Source: Euonymus europaeus
Lineage: Eukaryota; Streptophyta; Magnoliopsida; Celastrales; Celastraceae
Length of the DNA: 64,000 nt
Direction: 5' to 3'
NCBI GenBank assembly: GCA_963580455.1
Contig: OY756964.1
Location: 7,068,001 to 7,132,000, forward strand
Shown here: piece by piece, positions 28,400-40,013 of the stretch
Position numbering within the stretch: the stretch's first letter is position 1
How the letters are laid out: each line of letters opens with the position of its first letter
The notes under the pieces: generated by a model
What the model saw: the letters and a program-made list of their open reading frames with translations, nothing else
What the model was told of the DNA's origin: nothing
Databases searched by the model: none
Made by a program: the position numbers and the translations under genes

Positions 28400-31300
28400 T
28401 GTGATATTTTTTTTGGAAAAAGAGGGGAAAACCCAGAAAAACAAAAATTAATCTACTACATTTCGCACTCTTCTTGGCCAAGTGATCCCAGCTGCATCAT
28501 CGCTCAAAATGCTCGACATACCACAGGGAGGGAGAGCTATAACAGATACTCCCCGGTTGAACTTCAACGCTTCGGTAGCTAAATAGTCAGCTGCTCTATT
28601 TGCTTCTCTATAAACATGATCAACTTTAACCACCCACTCTTTCTTAAGAAGCCGTCTACTCTCAGTAATCATATTTGATAAGTTGAGCTCTGGTATAGCA
28701 CCACCTTTTAGCCATCTGGCTACCAATTCCGAATCAGTCTCGAACACAATATTGCGGTGTCCCTCCCTCCAAGCAAGACGAAGCCCATGAATTGTTGCCC
28801 ACAGCTCCGCTTCAACTCGGAACAAGAACCAATATTAACCACAAAACCTCTCCTCCATCTACCACACCAGCACGAAGGAGTCCTCCTCCCCCTACTCGAG
28901 ACGAGGTTAGCTTTCTGCAACCATCGGTGTTGAGCTTTATCCACCAATAATTGGGAGCAGTCCAACCAATCATCTTCACGCTCTCCACTATCCTTGTACC
29001 TTGAACCAAACTGTGGGCCCTAAATGCAAGGATAATCTCTGCAACATGCCTTGCAAGCCAAGCCAAATTATACTCCAGATTAAACTCCAACTTACGAAAC
29101 ACTAAGTCATTCCTCCATTTCCAAAGAGCCCATACAACAATTGTGAAAAAAGAAGCTCAATCACGATTCACGTTACAACCATTTACCCCTTTAAGGTTAT
29201 GAGCTAGCCAACTTTGAAAATCCAAATTACACTGAAGTTGATATTCATGCGGTTGTAGAAGCCGCTACCATATCAACACTGCTCGAGAACACCTTCGAAA
29301 AACATGATCCACATCTCCTGTACAACCCATGCACTCCATGCAATCCGCGGTTGTGGTGAATCCCCTACGTCTTCGCTCTTCATTGCACATGATCTTTTGA
29401 TGAGTTACCATCCATAGTAAAGTTTTGCATCTTTGAGGGACTTTGAGTTTCAAAATCTTCTGCCAGATACAAGAATATCCTCCCGTAGAAAAACCACATG
29501 AAATATTATAGCTAGAGGTCACCGTAAGCAAACCACTCTTGGAGGCGCCCCAACAAATATCATCTGCCGCCTCCTCTTCCTCCTGAACAAGAACTGCAGC
29601 AAGCTGGTTTTCAACCTCTATAGGTAAGCAACCGGAGATAGCGTTCCAATCCCAACCTCTGCCTTGAATCCAACAACTAGACACCGGCCTATACAACTCT
29701 ACCAAGCTCAAATCCTGCAACTTAAACTCCACTAACGAGCCAGCTCCCACCCAATAGTCTAACCAGAACAGAGTATCCTTTCCATTACGAACTAGTGTCT
29801 TTACTCCATTACGTAAAATAGGGGAAGCTTTAACTATACCCCTCCAGGCATTGGAAGCATTTTGCTTAGACTGTAGCCTGTCAACATTGGCTACGCGATG
29901 GAGATATTTCATGGACATTACTCTGGCCCAAAAACTATATTTTTCTTTGATCAAACACCACCCGAACTTGGCTAAACAAGCCAAGTTCATATGTACCATA
30001 CTCTTGATTCCAAGACCGGCAATCTCCATAGGCTTGATGATCGTCCCCACTTAACGAGGTGAGTACCATGATGCTCATTAGAACCTCTCCAAAGAAATCG
30101 CCGAACTAACTTATCAATGGTATTGCACACCCCCATTGGAAGCAACATTGTTTGCATGACATACATAGGAATGGAATTAAGCACTGACTTCACTAACACT
30201 AATCGACCCGCAAAAGATAGAGATTTTGTCTTCCATCCCTCCAATTGGTTACTCACTCTCTCAATAATATACTGAAAATCAGCAGCACGAACTCTTCTAT
30301 GAATGGAGGGGGTACCAAGGTACCTCCCCAATTTTCTGATATGGGAATGCCAGAGATAGAAGAAATCTCCTCCGCCAAAGCACTATTCACATTATGAGAT
30401 AACAATATATGAGACTTCTGATAATTTACTCCTTGGCCCGAACAAGCACAGAATAAATCAATACACTTCATAATAATTCGTATCTGATCTATTGACGCCT
30501 CAGCAAACAAAATCATATCATCTGCAAAAAAAAAGGTGAGAGATAGGAGGACCATTACGAGAGAGGTTCAAAGGTTTCCAAACTTTTCGCTCCACCGCCA
30601 TATTAATTAAATGGCCCAATCGTTCAATACACATTACAAAAAGATATGGAGACATAACATCTCTTTGCCGAACTTCGCGACCAGGAGAAAACCAATCTAA
30701 AAGATCCCCGTTCCAAACAATCGACATCTTTGGAGAGGAGACATATCGCATCACATTTCTGACCCAAACATCACCTAGCCCAATCTCTGTCAAGGAATCC
30801 TCAATAAACTCCCAAGATAAACGATCATACACTTTCTCGAGATCAATCTTAATAGCCATACGGGCGGTACCACTGTGCTTGGTTCTCATAGAATGAAGAA
30901 CTTCTTGATACACAATTACATTGTCGGTGATTTGGCGACCAGGGACAAAAATCCTGAACCAGCTTGCACACAGACTGACCCACCGTAGACCAAAGACGCT
31001 GGTAAAAACCAGCATGAATACCATCTGGGCCAGGAGCTTTAAAAGGGTCTATCTCAAACATTGCCTGCCGAATCTCGTCATTGTCAAAATTCTGTTGAAC
31101 ACCCACCATTACATCATGACCAAGATTTGGAAAACATCCCTTCGGAAATTTAGAATTATCACCACAATGATCTTTGGAAAATAATCTATTATAAAATTCT
31201 TGAACCATGCTCCTCAACTGGGTCGAATCAGACATCCAATGTCCATCCACTCCTTTAAGCCTTTCAATTGCATTTCTACTCCTAAGTAAAACTGTGGTAG

Positions 31301-31513
31301 CATGATAGAACTTGGTGTTTCGATCTCCAGAGTGTATCCAATCAGCTCTACACTTTTGAAACCACGAGAGTTCTTCTTGATACAAAACAAGGTCCAATTC
31401 CTTCCTAAGCTTAACCTCCAAATGATGCAAACGATGCGTCGGTTGAGTTGATAATATTCGTTGAATCCCTGCAAGTCTCGCCCAAAGCCTCCTCTTTCGT
31501 CGAGTAATGCTAC
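28400..31513 (-). mobile_element. L1-type LINE, 3' part: reverse transcriptase, zinc-binding region and RNase H (degenerate)
   Basis: This is the downstream two-thirds of the ORF2 of a plant non-LTR retrotransposon. In minus order: the pre-RT linker (WFQKCRADWIHSGDRNTKFYH); the reverse transcriptase with FKAPGPDGIHAGFYQ, AIKIDLEKVYDRLSWEF and FADDMILFAEA in the position of the usual F/YADD box; a zinc-binding segment with CMGCTGDVDHVFRRC; and an RNase H domain with KLNTDG, EAELWA, ETDSEL and ANRAADYLA. At least four frameshifts split the frame (near 30955, 30540, 30325 and 30030), with a further break near 28820, so it is dead. No clear poly(A) tail or target-site duplication was found at the 3' end. 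The 5' part continues at 47348, beyond the inserted LTR retrotransposon. Confidence 0.92.
31509..31513. repeat. Target-site duplication GCTAC, left copy
   Basis: GCTAC directly precedes the left LTR and is repeated at 47343-47347 directly after the right LTR: a perfect 5-bp duplication, the size expected for an LTR retrotransposon integrase. Confidence 0.95.
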
Positions 31514-33125
31514 TGACTCGCCCAAAATAGGTAAGTGGATTAACGCTTTCCCAAGTGTAGGTTTTTCAAAGTAATAATAGGAGTGAATCCCAAATCGTCT
31601 CACAAAGACTTTTGGTTTCGGCTTGGGTCTATGGATTATTAACCTAATTACTTAATTAAATATGGTATTCACAATGTTAAGTGTGGCAAAATTGCACTAA
31701 CCATTGGTTAGATTCGGTTTTCCCTCTTGGGGTGATTGATTGAACTAAACCCTAATATACGAAATGAGAATTAAATACTAAACTACTGCAGAAAATCAAA
31801 ATGGAAATAAGCACAACATAATAAAATGTAAAACATAACATGAAATGTTCAAGCACAAACTAAATCGGAATGGAAATATTCAAGTAGATTAAACTAGAAC
31901 TATGAATCCAAATGCGATAATAAAATGAAATAACAATAAGGAAGAGGAGTTTAGAGATCAAATCCAATGTCGAATGTTGAGGTGAATCGGCCTTCCAATC
32001 TACAAATAGAAGTTGAGGGTAATCCAACTTGGGCTCTTCTCAAGCTCTACAAGGAGGAAGAACTTCTTCTTCTAGTTGTTTGGGTCTCCAAGACTCCTAG
32101 CAATCTTCAATAGACTTATTTTCGAACCCCAAGCAATAATCAAAGATGAAGAACAAGGTAAGAGAACAAAAACCTTAGAGAATATGTATTTTCGGCCAAA
32201 ATGAGTGTTGTCCAAAGAATGGGGTCTCAAGACCCATAAAACCCTCATACCTCCTTAAAAGACCATCCTAACCTATTACAAATAAGTCCCTTTGGTCAAA
32301 TAAAGTAATTAGACAAGTTTGCCCTTCAAGAATTGAGTAAAAATCATAAAACCCGAAATTACTGGAACTGTTCAAGGCAACTTCTTCTTTTAATTCCACA
32401 GACTTCAATTCTCAATGGATTTATGCGTATGAGCACGCATTGGAAAGATCTGGATGTCTACTTCAACTTTGTAGAAGAAAGTTTCTTCAAATTCGATCAT
32501 TTGCACATTCAAAAGTTGACCCGAATATTATTGCGCAGTACCGTCCGGACAGATATGCTTGAAAACAGCACTGTCCGTCTTTCTTCTTCAGCCGTCCGGA
32601 CGGTGAACAGTACCGTCCGGACGGATATGCTTGAAAATCAATCTGTCCATGTTTCTTCTTAAACCGTCCGGACGGTTTCTGATAAGTGTCCGGACGGTTG
32701 ACAGCAAAATCTGATTTTTCAGCTCTTTTGTGTCTTTTTTTCCATATTCAACCCCGATCAATCCGGAGCCTACAAAACCCATTCAAACAAGTCATAAATG
32801 ACTGAAACATACTTAAACAAGTGTCAAAACTATTTTTAGGTTGATAGAACAAAATTCGGCATATTAAAACTCAAATGCTTAAGAGATAGCATTTCCATAA
32901 CTTCTAACCATTATGCCCAAAACTTGGATTTCATATCTCTAAGCTACCAAACCAACTTGAACCACTAGAAAACACTTAAAATGACTATGTCAAAGTGTTG
33001 AATTATGCATTGGCTCATTAACATGGATTTCAGCAACTCAAACCTAAAATGTGGTTTTTAAGCATTGAAACTCAACCTTTTGCTTTCAAAACTCCACAAA
33101 AATATGTAAAATACCATCCCAATCA
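31514..33125 (-). repeat. Athila-like LTR, 3' copy in element orientation
   Basis: 1612 bp, beginning TGACTCGCCCAAAATAGG and ending CCATCCCAATCA on the plus strand. By eye it differs from the other LTR at 38 positions with no length difference. It contains a cluster of CCGTCCGGACGG palindromes at about 32540-32700. Confidence 0.95.
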
Positions 33126-33137
33126 CAACCCCTAACT
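33126..33137 (-). other. Possible polypurine tract of the Athila-like element
   Basis: On the minus strand AGTTAGGGGTTG abuts the start of the 3' LTR, where the plus-strand primer should lie. It is short and only moderately purine-rich. Confidence 0.4.
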
Positions 33138-34534
33138 AGCTTTTTGCTAGTCCTCGAGCAAAATAGCGAAAATCAATTGGGATGAATTTCGAGAGAAAAG
33201 TTTACTTTTAAACCAATTTGTCTGGAACTTGTGTGACTGTAAGCATGCATTGACAAGTTCTTCCCTAAATGTTTAACCCTCAGAATAAACACATGACAAA
33301 GATGCAAGAAAACACAAATCTCAACCAAGTCTTGGTTTTAACTAAAAAGGTTGCTTCATTTTGAAACCAAATCATTCTCGTGTGTGTGTGCGCGTGACCA
33401 CTTGGAACATCCTTGCCATCAATTTAGATTAGAAAATGCAAGAGTGATTCATCAAATGAATCTCAATCATAAAGTGCAAGCCGCCATATGCTCACTTTTC
33501 AAAACTTCTCTCCACTAATGTAGCCCAACACAAAACCAATGATCCAATAGGACTTTTAAAGCGTGTAACGTAGGTTGAGGCTATGGGTATGTCAAAATGG
33601 AAATTTTAGGCTGAAACCACAACTCAAATATACATGTCAATGTAACAATGGTCATACATATGCATGCATGCACATATACCCCAAAGTAGTCCCAACTCAC
33701 CTTTTTCACACTCACTTTGCTTTTTCTTTCTCTACTCTCATTTTTTTCTTTTTTTCTTTTTTTTTTATATATGTGCCACATTGATTTTATTGATGGCATG
33801 CAACCGTCTTACTCTATACATATATCCCAAACTTGGATATTTTCATTCAATGAACTAAGTTGTTGCCTTCTTTTGCTATTTTTTTCACTTTTTTTTTAAA
33901 GCAAGCAACACCTTACAAAATGCACCATCACAAAAACGCATCACTCAATCCATATGCATGATGATATGCACAAGCATCCCACAAAAACATGTATATCCAA
34001 TTGCGCGGGTGATGCATGGGGAAAATTTTGTTCTAGCTAGGTACATATGTAGGTGCTGAAATAAAAAGGTTAACATTTGGCTAGGAAGGGACACCTATGG
34101 ATAAATTTAAAGTATGGTAGGCTAGAAATTAAGCTCAAACGACCAAAGAAGGCCTTATGTCATCTCATCAGTCAAAATGTGGACTAGGATTTCGCCTCAA
34201 GAGTTTATCAAGTGAGTTCTAGTGCTTGTGAGATTCAAAAGACTAACACTAAGCAAAACTTCTCTAAATGTCCAACACTTCAAAACCTCATGGTCATGTG
34301 CTCAAGGGAAAAGAGAAATAGTCCAAACTTCAAAACAAGACAAACTAAAAAGTCAAGCACAATCCAAGAGATCTTATATGCCTCCCACTACAAGTCATAG
34401 TTCATATTTTTCATTATGGGCAATCAAGGAATCACAGCAGTGCAAAGCTTTTCACAACACACGGTTCTAGAATTTTTTCTTCCTTTTTTTTTAAAAAAAA
34501 AAATTTTTATTTTTGAATTTCTTTTGAAAAACTA
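33138..34534 (-). other. 3' non-coding region of the Athila-like element (part 1)
   Basis: Between the integrase end and the 3' LTR, split by the copia insertion (the other part is 39820-40013). It holds T/C-rich stretches near 33710-33900 and a run of T and A near 34485-34520. Athila elements often carry an envelope-like frame here; I see none longer than noise. Confidence 0.6.
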
Positions 34535-34539
34535 AACCA
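34535..34539. repeat. Target-site duplication AACCA, left copy
   Basis: AACCA directly precedes the left copia LTR and recurs at 39815-39819 directly after the right LTR. Confidence 0.93.
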
Positions 34540-34707
34540 TGTTACAAAACAAAAGAGAAGGGGGGACTAGGGTTTCTAGCAAAGTGTGTGTTGTTGTGTA
34601 TGTAACACAGCACCTACACATCATTTTATTAATTGTAATGGTTACATAGACTTGACTCTAAGCACACACACATAATAACAAATACACATATATGTAATAT
34701 AATAACA
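34540..34707 (-). repeat. Copia LTR, 3' copy in element orientation
   Basis: 168 bp, TGTTACAAAAC to TAATATAATAACA on the plus strand. It shows seven substitutions and one 1-bp indel relative to the partner LTR. It is short even for copia LTRs. Confidence 0.93.
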
Positions 34708-34721
34708 CCCCCTCAAACTGG
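34708..34721 (-). other. Polypurine tract of the copia element
   Basis: The minus strand reads CCAGTTTGAGGGGG immediately before the 3' LTR, the expected site for plus-strand DNA priming. Confidence 0.8.
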
Positions 34722-37700
34722 AGCATAGATATCACGCATTCCCAGTTTGTTACAAATATGACGAACACGAGACCCATATAATGGTTTAGTAAGAACATCA
34801 GCCAATTGTTCACTAGAACGAACAGAACCAAACTTGAGGATTTGTCTTCGATAAGCATGACGAATAAAATGACAGTTGATCTCAATATGTTTGGTCCTCT
34901 CATGATACACAGGATTTGTAGCAATATAAATAGCTGATCGATTATCACACCACAATTCAGTTGGTCCATCAAGTGATTCACCCAATTCAGTTAATAACTG
35001 TCGAAGCCACATAATCTCCATAGCTGCCAGGGCCATGGCCCGATATTCTGCTTCTGCACTAGAGCGAGCAACCACATCTTGTTTCTTACTCTTCCAAGCA
35101 ATTATGTTACCACCCAGAAATAGGGCAAATCCAGAGGTAGATCGACGATCCGTAGGATTGCCGGCCCAATCAGCATCAGAATAAGCTTCTATGGACAAGT
35201 GCCCGTGATCACTGAACTCGATGCCTTTGCCCGGACTAGACTGTATATAGCAAAGAATACGAACAACAACATTCCAATGGGAAGTGCATGGGCTAGCCAT
35301 AAATTGACTCACCACACTGACAGGGAAAGCAATATCAGGGCGAGTCATCGTAGTCAAGTAATTAAGTTTCCCCACAGTACGACGATATCTATCAGGATTT
35401 GGAAATGATGGACCATCATCTGGAGTTAACTTCACACTGGGATCCATGGGAGATTCAGCTCCCTTGGCTTGGAAAAGACCTGCATCTTGTAACAAATCCA
35501 AAACATATTTTCGCTGAGAAATAAATATGCCTTTCTTACACCGGGCAACTTCAATTCCCAAAAAATATTTCAAGGTACCCAAGTCTTTAGTCTGGAATTT
35601 TGACTGAAGAAATTGTTTGAGAGCAGATATACCATTAGCATCATCACCAGTGATAACAATATCATCAACATATACGACCAACAGGATGCAACCGGCAATC
35701 GTACGTCGATGAAATACTGTGTGATCCTTCTCAGACTGTCGCATACCAAATGTCATCACTACGGTACTGAATCTTTCAAACCAAGCTCGTGGAGACTGTT
35801 TAAGACCATACAGAGACCTGCGTAACCGACATACCTTGCCAGAACCCCCCTGAGCAACAAATCCAGGAGGTTGCTCCATGTATACTTCTTCATCTAAATC
35901 ACCATGAAGAAAGGCATTCTTGATATCAAGTTGATACAGAGGCCAATGGCGGGTTACTGCCAAGGAGAGGAAGAGACAAACAAATGCCATCTTAGCAACG
36001 GGAGAGAAAGTCTCGAAATAATCAAGACCATAAGTCTGTGCATAACCTTTAGTAACAAGACGAGCCTTCAAACGGGCCAAAGTACCATCATGATGCAATT
36101 TCACAGTATACACCCATTTGCACCCAATTGCCATTTTGGAAGGAGGTAGAGATACCAAGTCCCAGGTATGGTTGTGCTCAAGAGCAGACATTTCCTCCTT
36201 CATAGCATGACACCATTCAGGATGAGCAAGAGCATCAGAAATTGTTCGTGGAAGAGCATGAGCATCAAGAGTAGAAGCAGAGACTTGCAGAGACACAGAG
36301 AGTCCATGGAAAGAGGTTGCATAGAGCGGATGATCCCTACAAGAACGATAAGGACGACGACGAGCAATAGGAGTTTCTGATGAGGGTAGAGCACTTACCG
36401 GATCAAAGGACGAGGAAACTGGAGCAGAAGAGTCCACTGGCAAAGGAATTATTGTGTGTGGAGAAGCGTCCATAGGAATTGCAGATAAGTTAATAGTAAC
36501 ATGATATACCAAAAAATCATCATCACGAGAAACCATCTCAGGAGAAGAGACATTAGAAAAGGTATTGGGAAAAGAACGGAAAGGAGTAGACTCTTCGAAA
36601 GAAACATCAGAGGAAACAAGGAAGCGGTGTAACTCTGAAGAGAAACAACGGTAACCTTTTTGAGTTTTAGAATAACCAAGGAAGATACAACGTAATGTAC
36701 GAGCATCCAATTTAGTTCTGTGAGGACGAACATCACGAACATAAGCGGTACACCCAAAAACACGTAAAGGTAGAGGAAAGGGAATGTGATGAGGAACCAA
36801 TACAGATAGAGGAATCTTACCATCAAGAACAGAAGAGGGTAAACGATTGATGAGATAGCATGCAGTTAACAAAGCCTCACTCCAAAAGGATTTAGGAACT
36901 TGCATTTGAAACAATAAAGCACGAGCAGTATCTAAGAGATGGCGATGTTTGCGCTCGGCTACACCATTCTGTTGAGGTGTATAGGAACATGAAGTTTGAT
37001 GGACAATGCCCTGTTGACGGAGATAATCTAGCATAGATTGAGAAATGTATTCACCACCATTATCACTACAAAGCACCTGAACAGTAGTATGAAACTGATT
37101 TTGAACTTCCAACACAAACGTCTGAAAGAGAGATAATAACTCAGAACAAGAGCGCATCAAATAAACATAAGTAACACGAGAAAAATCATCAATAAAGGTG
37201 ACATAATAGCGAAATCCTAAAACAGAAGGAACATGACATGGACCCCAAATATCAGAATGGACTAATGCAAAAGGAGCAGAAGCTCGAATATTTAATCGAG
37301 TAGGATACTTAACACGAGTGTTTTTAGCAAAATGACAAGACTCACAAGACAATTTATTAAGAGATCGAAACATAGGAAACAAACGTTGTAAAGTAGTTAA
37401 AGATGGATGTCCCAATCGGGAATGGATAGTCAATGGAAGTGTGTCCACAGCAGCACACGAAACAAGAGAACACTTATCCAACACATATAATCCATTTGCC
37501 AAATGACCTCTACTGATAGTCCTCCTCGTCGTAAGATCCTGAAAGACATAATGAGTAGGAAAGAAAGTTACTGAACAATTCAAATCTTTAGTAACCTGAC
37601 CAATAGATAATAAATTGAAAGGATTGTGTGGGGTATGAAGAACATCACGAAAGGTGAACGACGAAGATAAATGAGCAGATCCACAACCAAGCACTGTTAA

Positions 37701-38834
37701 TTTAGAACCATTGGCAACAGTAATCCCAGTATGATCAGGAGTCACTAAATAATCGGAGAGTATACCTAAAGAGTGAGTCAAATGATGGGTTGATCCGGAG
37801 TCAAGGACCCAGGTATTGTTGGTGGCTAGACAAGCAGTGGAATTACCTGCAACAGGTGGATCAAAGGAAGGCCCAACTTGGTTCTGAGTATTCCGAGCAA
37901 ATTATGTATCTGTCATTTCCACAATGTGGCGCCCAGAAGAAGATCTAGACTCAGATACTGCAGCATTTGCAACTGGTTTACCATATAATTTCCAGCACTG
38001 AGGGCGGATATGGCCAATTTCACCACAATAGTGACAAGTGCGTGACTCACGATCACCAATACCGCGACCGCGACCGCGACCACGGCCATGACCACCTCCA
38101 CGAAAGGTGATTAAAGCAGAATGATCATCACCAGGTGGATGAACAGGAAGAGAATCGGTACGTCGCATTGAACGACTCAGGCGGGGAAAAGTGTCAGATA
38201 ACGTTGGAATCTTCTGGCCTGATAAAATATGAGAGCGTGCACTCTCCAACTCAGAATTCAGACTTGCAAGGAAGCATACTACAACAATCTGCATGCGCTG
38301 CTCATTGAATTTGCTTACACTGCTGGTAAATGGAAACATACGAGCAAATTCATCTGCCAAGCTCTTGAAAGTAGCAAAATGTTCCTGTAGATTTTTATCG
38401 CCTTGCTTTGATCGGAATAGACTACTCATCACATCATATAACCGAGATAAATCTTGAGAAGAGGAGTAAGTATCTTCAAGTGCATTCCACAATTCTTTCA
38501 CCGTATCTGCACTACTAAACAACATCTTCCATGATCGATCCATAGAATTCATAAGTTGACTGAAAATTCTTGCATCACGCATCACCCAAGATTTAAAATC
38601 TGCATCAGTAATTGATGGAGGATCATCACATAAATGACCATCTAATCCCATGCCCTCAAGAGCTTTCAAGACATTTTTTCTCTATAGGGGATAAGCAGTA
38701 ATGCCATCCAATTTCTCATCAACCAATCGAATAGATGAGGTGAACACCTCAGTACGTTGACCACCCATGGGGGTGTGAGCTTCAGTACTACGACCAGATA
38801 TAGTACTACCACCAGATACCGGAGGCTCAGACAT
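34713..38834 (-). pseudogene. Copia gag-pol polyprotein, intact frame except two nonsense codons
   Basis: A single ~1374-codon frame. Gag starts at ATG 38834 and carries the zinc knuckle CHYCGEIGHIRPQC. Protease has WVLDSGSTHH. Integrase shows HSDIWGP, CSDNGGEY and QQNGVAERKH, supplying the D, D and E. Reverse transcriptase has LDIKNAFLHG and YVDDIVITG. RNase H has YSDADWAG and SSAEAEYRA. The frame is cut by TAG at 38682-38684, where a Trp is usual in the YPLWRKN-type stretch of gag, and by TAA at 37902-37904 between gag and protease. No frameshift was found. It is the only complete set of copia domains in the window. Confidence 0.93.
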
Positions 38835-39631
38835 ATGCTTAGAGTCACAAACACTAATACAGATTTATATGAAAGTCACAAACACTAATACAGATTTATA
38901 TGAAATGAAGAAACAGAGTCACCAACACCCAAGCTAGTAACATAGATCCAGGTTACAACCATAAATCACCAGAACCGGTCTCACAGACTGGACCAAGACT
39001 AAAAAGACATCTCACTGCATGATCGGAAGCACCCTCTATGGAAGGGAAACATAGATCGGACCTGAAAGTACCGATCGAAAACAACCCAGAGAGAAGCTCA
39101 GACAGATCAGAAGGCCCAGAAAAAAGACGATCGGAAACACCAGACAATCGAAAAAAAAAACAGAGAACATCGAAACACAGATCAAACCCTACAATACTGA
39201 TCGGAAAGAAACAGAAACAGAGAGAAGCCCAGACAGATCGAAAAGCCCAAAAAATCGATCGGACAAACCAGAGGACATCGAAATACAGATCGAACCTTGT
39301 AGAGCTGATCGAAAGAAACAGAGAAAAGCCCAGATAGATCGAAAACGAACCCGAAGGACCCTAGGGGACTCAAAGACAGAAGAGAAGCTTCAAACACGAG
39401 AGTGACCCACGAACTCGCAGATCGTCAGAATCATGACTGGCAGACATGACCGGAACTTACACCATCGCCGGCGGTCGTCAAAACGGACGAGGTGAGAATT
39501 ATAACAGAGGAAAGCAAACGAAAGATAGGAAGAAAGACAGAGGGAGAGGTAGAACAAAAATTCAGGGGAAGCAGCAGAAGTTACGAGAGACGGGTGAAGG
39601 TGGGAATAGAGTGACAACAGTGGGCAGCCCT
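38835..39631 (-). other. Copia 5' untranslated leader with internal repeats
   Basis: Between primer site and gag. It holds a 31-bp tandem duplication (AGTCACAAACACTAATACAG unit, about 38845-38906) and, at about 39040-39330, degenerate ~105-bp repeats rich in GATCGGAAAGAAACAGAG and AGCCCAGACAGATCG. Open frames on either strand here are not gene-like. Confidence 0.7.
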
Positions 39632-39647
39632 CACGGCTCCGATACCA
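39632..39647 (-). other. Primer-binding site of the copia element (initiator tRNA-Met type)
   Basis: The minus strand reads TGGTATCGGAGCC directly after the 5' LTR. It differs by one base from the common TGGTATCAGAGC complement of the plant initiator tRNA-Met 3' end. Confidence 0.88.
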
Positions 39648-39814
39648 TTTTACAAAACAAAAGAGAAGGGGGACTAGGGTTTCTAGCAAAGTGTGTGTTG
39701 TTGTGTATGTAACACAGCAGCTACACATCATTTTATTAATTGTAATGGTTATATAGACTTGACTCTAAACACATACACATACTAACAGATACACATATAT
39801 GTAATATAATAACA
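39648..39814 (-). repeat. Copia LTR, 5' copy in element orientation
   Basis: 167 bp. Its outer dinucleotide has mutated (TT where the other LTR has TG on the plus strand). The downstream AACCA at 39815-39819 completes the target-site duplication. Confidence 0.92.
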
Positions 39815-40013
39815 AACCAAACACAAACTGGGCACCCCCACCCCCAACTAGAGTAAGACATGGTCTCCATGGATGAAACGAACAAAATGGTGCACAGTAA
39901 GTAATTATTCATTGCAAATGCAAAACACTAAGTGGTTCTAAGACCCCAAAGTACCACAAAAAAATGGAGTAATGTCACAGTACCAGCACCCCCATGACTA
40001 GGTATATGGATAA

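Larger units (their letters stand above)
34540..39814 (-). mobile_element. Ty1/copia LTR retrotransposon nested in the Athila-like element
   Basis: A 5.3-kb element with 168- and 167-bp LTRs, a perfect AACCA duplication, an initiator-tRNA-Met-type primer site beside the right LTR, a polypurine tract beside the left LTR, and one long gag-pol frame on the minus strand (38834-34713). Structure is complete and the frame has no frameshift, only two nonsense codons. It inserted into the 3' non-coding region of the host element. Copia lineage is not assigned. Confidence 0.95.

Noticed and set aside
28380..28440. Poly(A) tail and target-site duplication of the LINE
   Set aside because: No convincing A-tail on the minus strand and no matching duplication near 48355; the 5' end is truncated or decayed.
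33126..34534. Envelope-like gene of the Athila element
   Set aside because: No open frame longer than about 80 codons and no membrane-protein pattern; sequence is non-coding.
35199..36380. Plus-strand open frames across the copia pol gene
   Set aside because: Antisense to a well-supported gag-pol frame and without family features.
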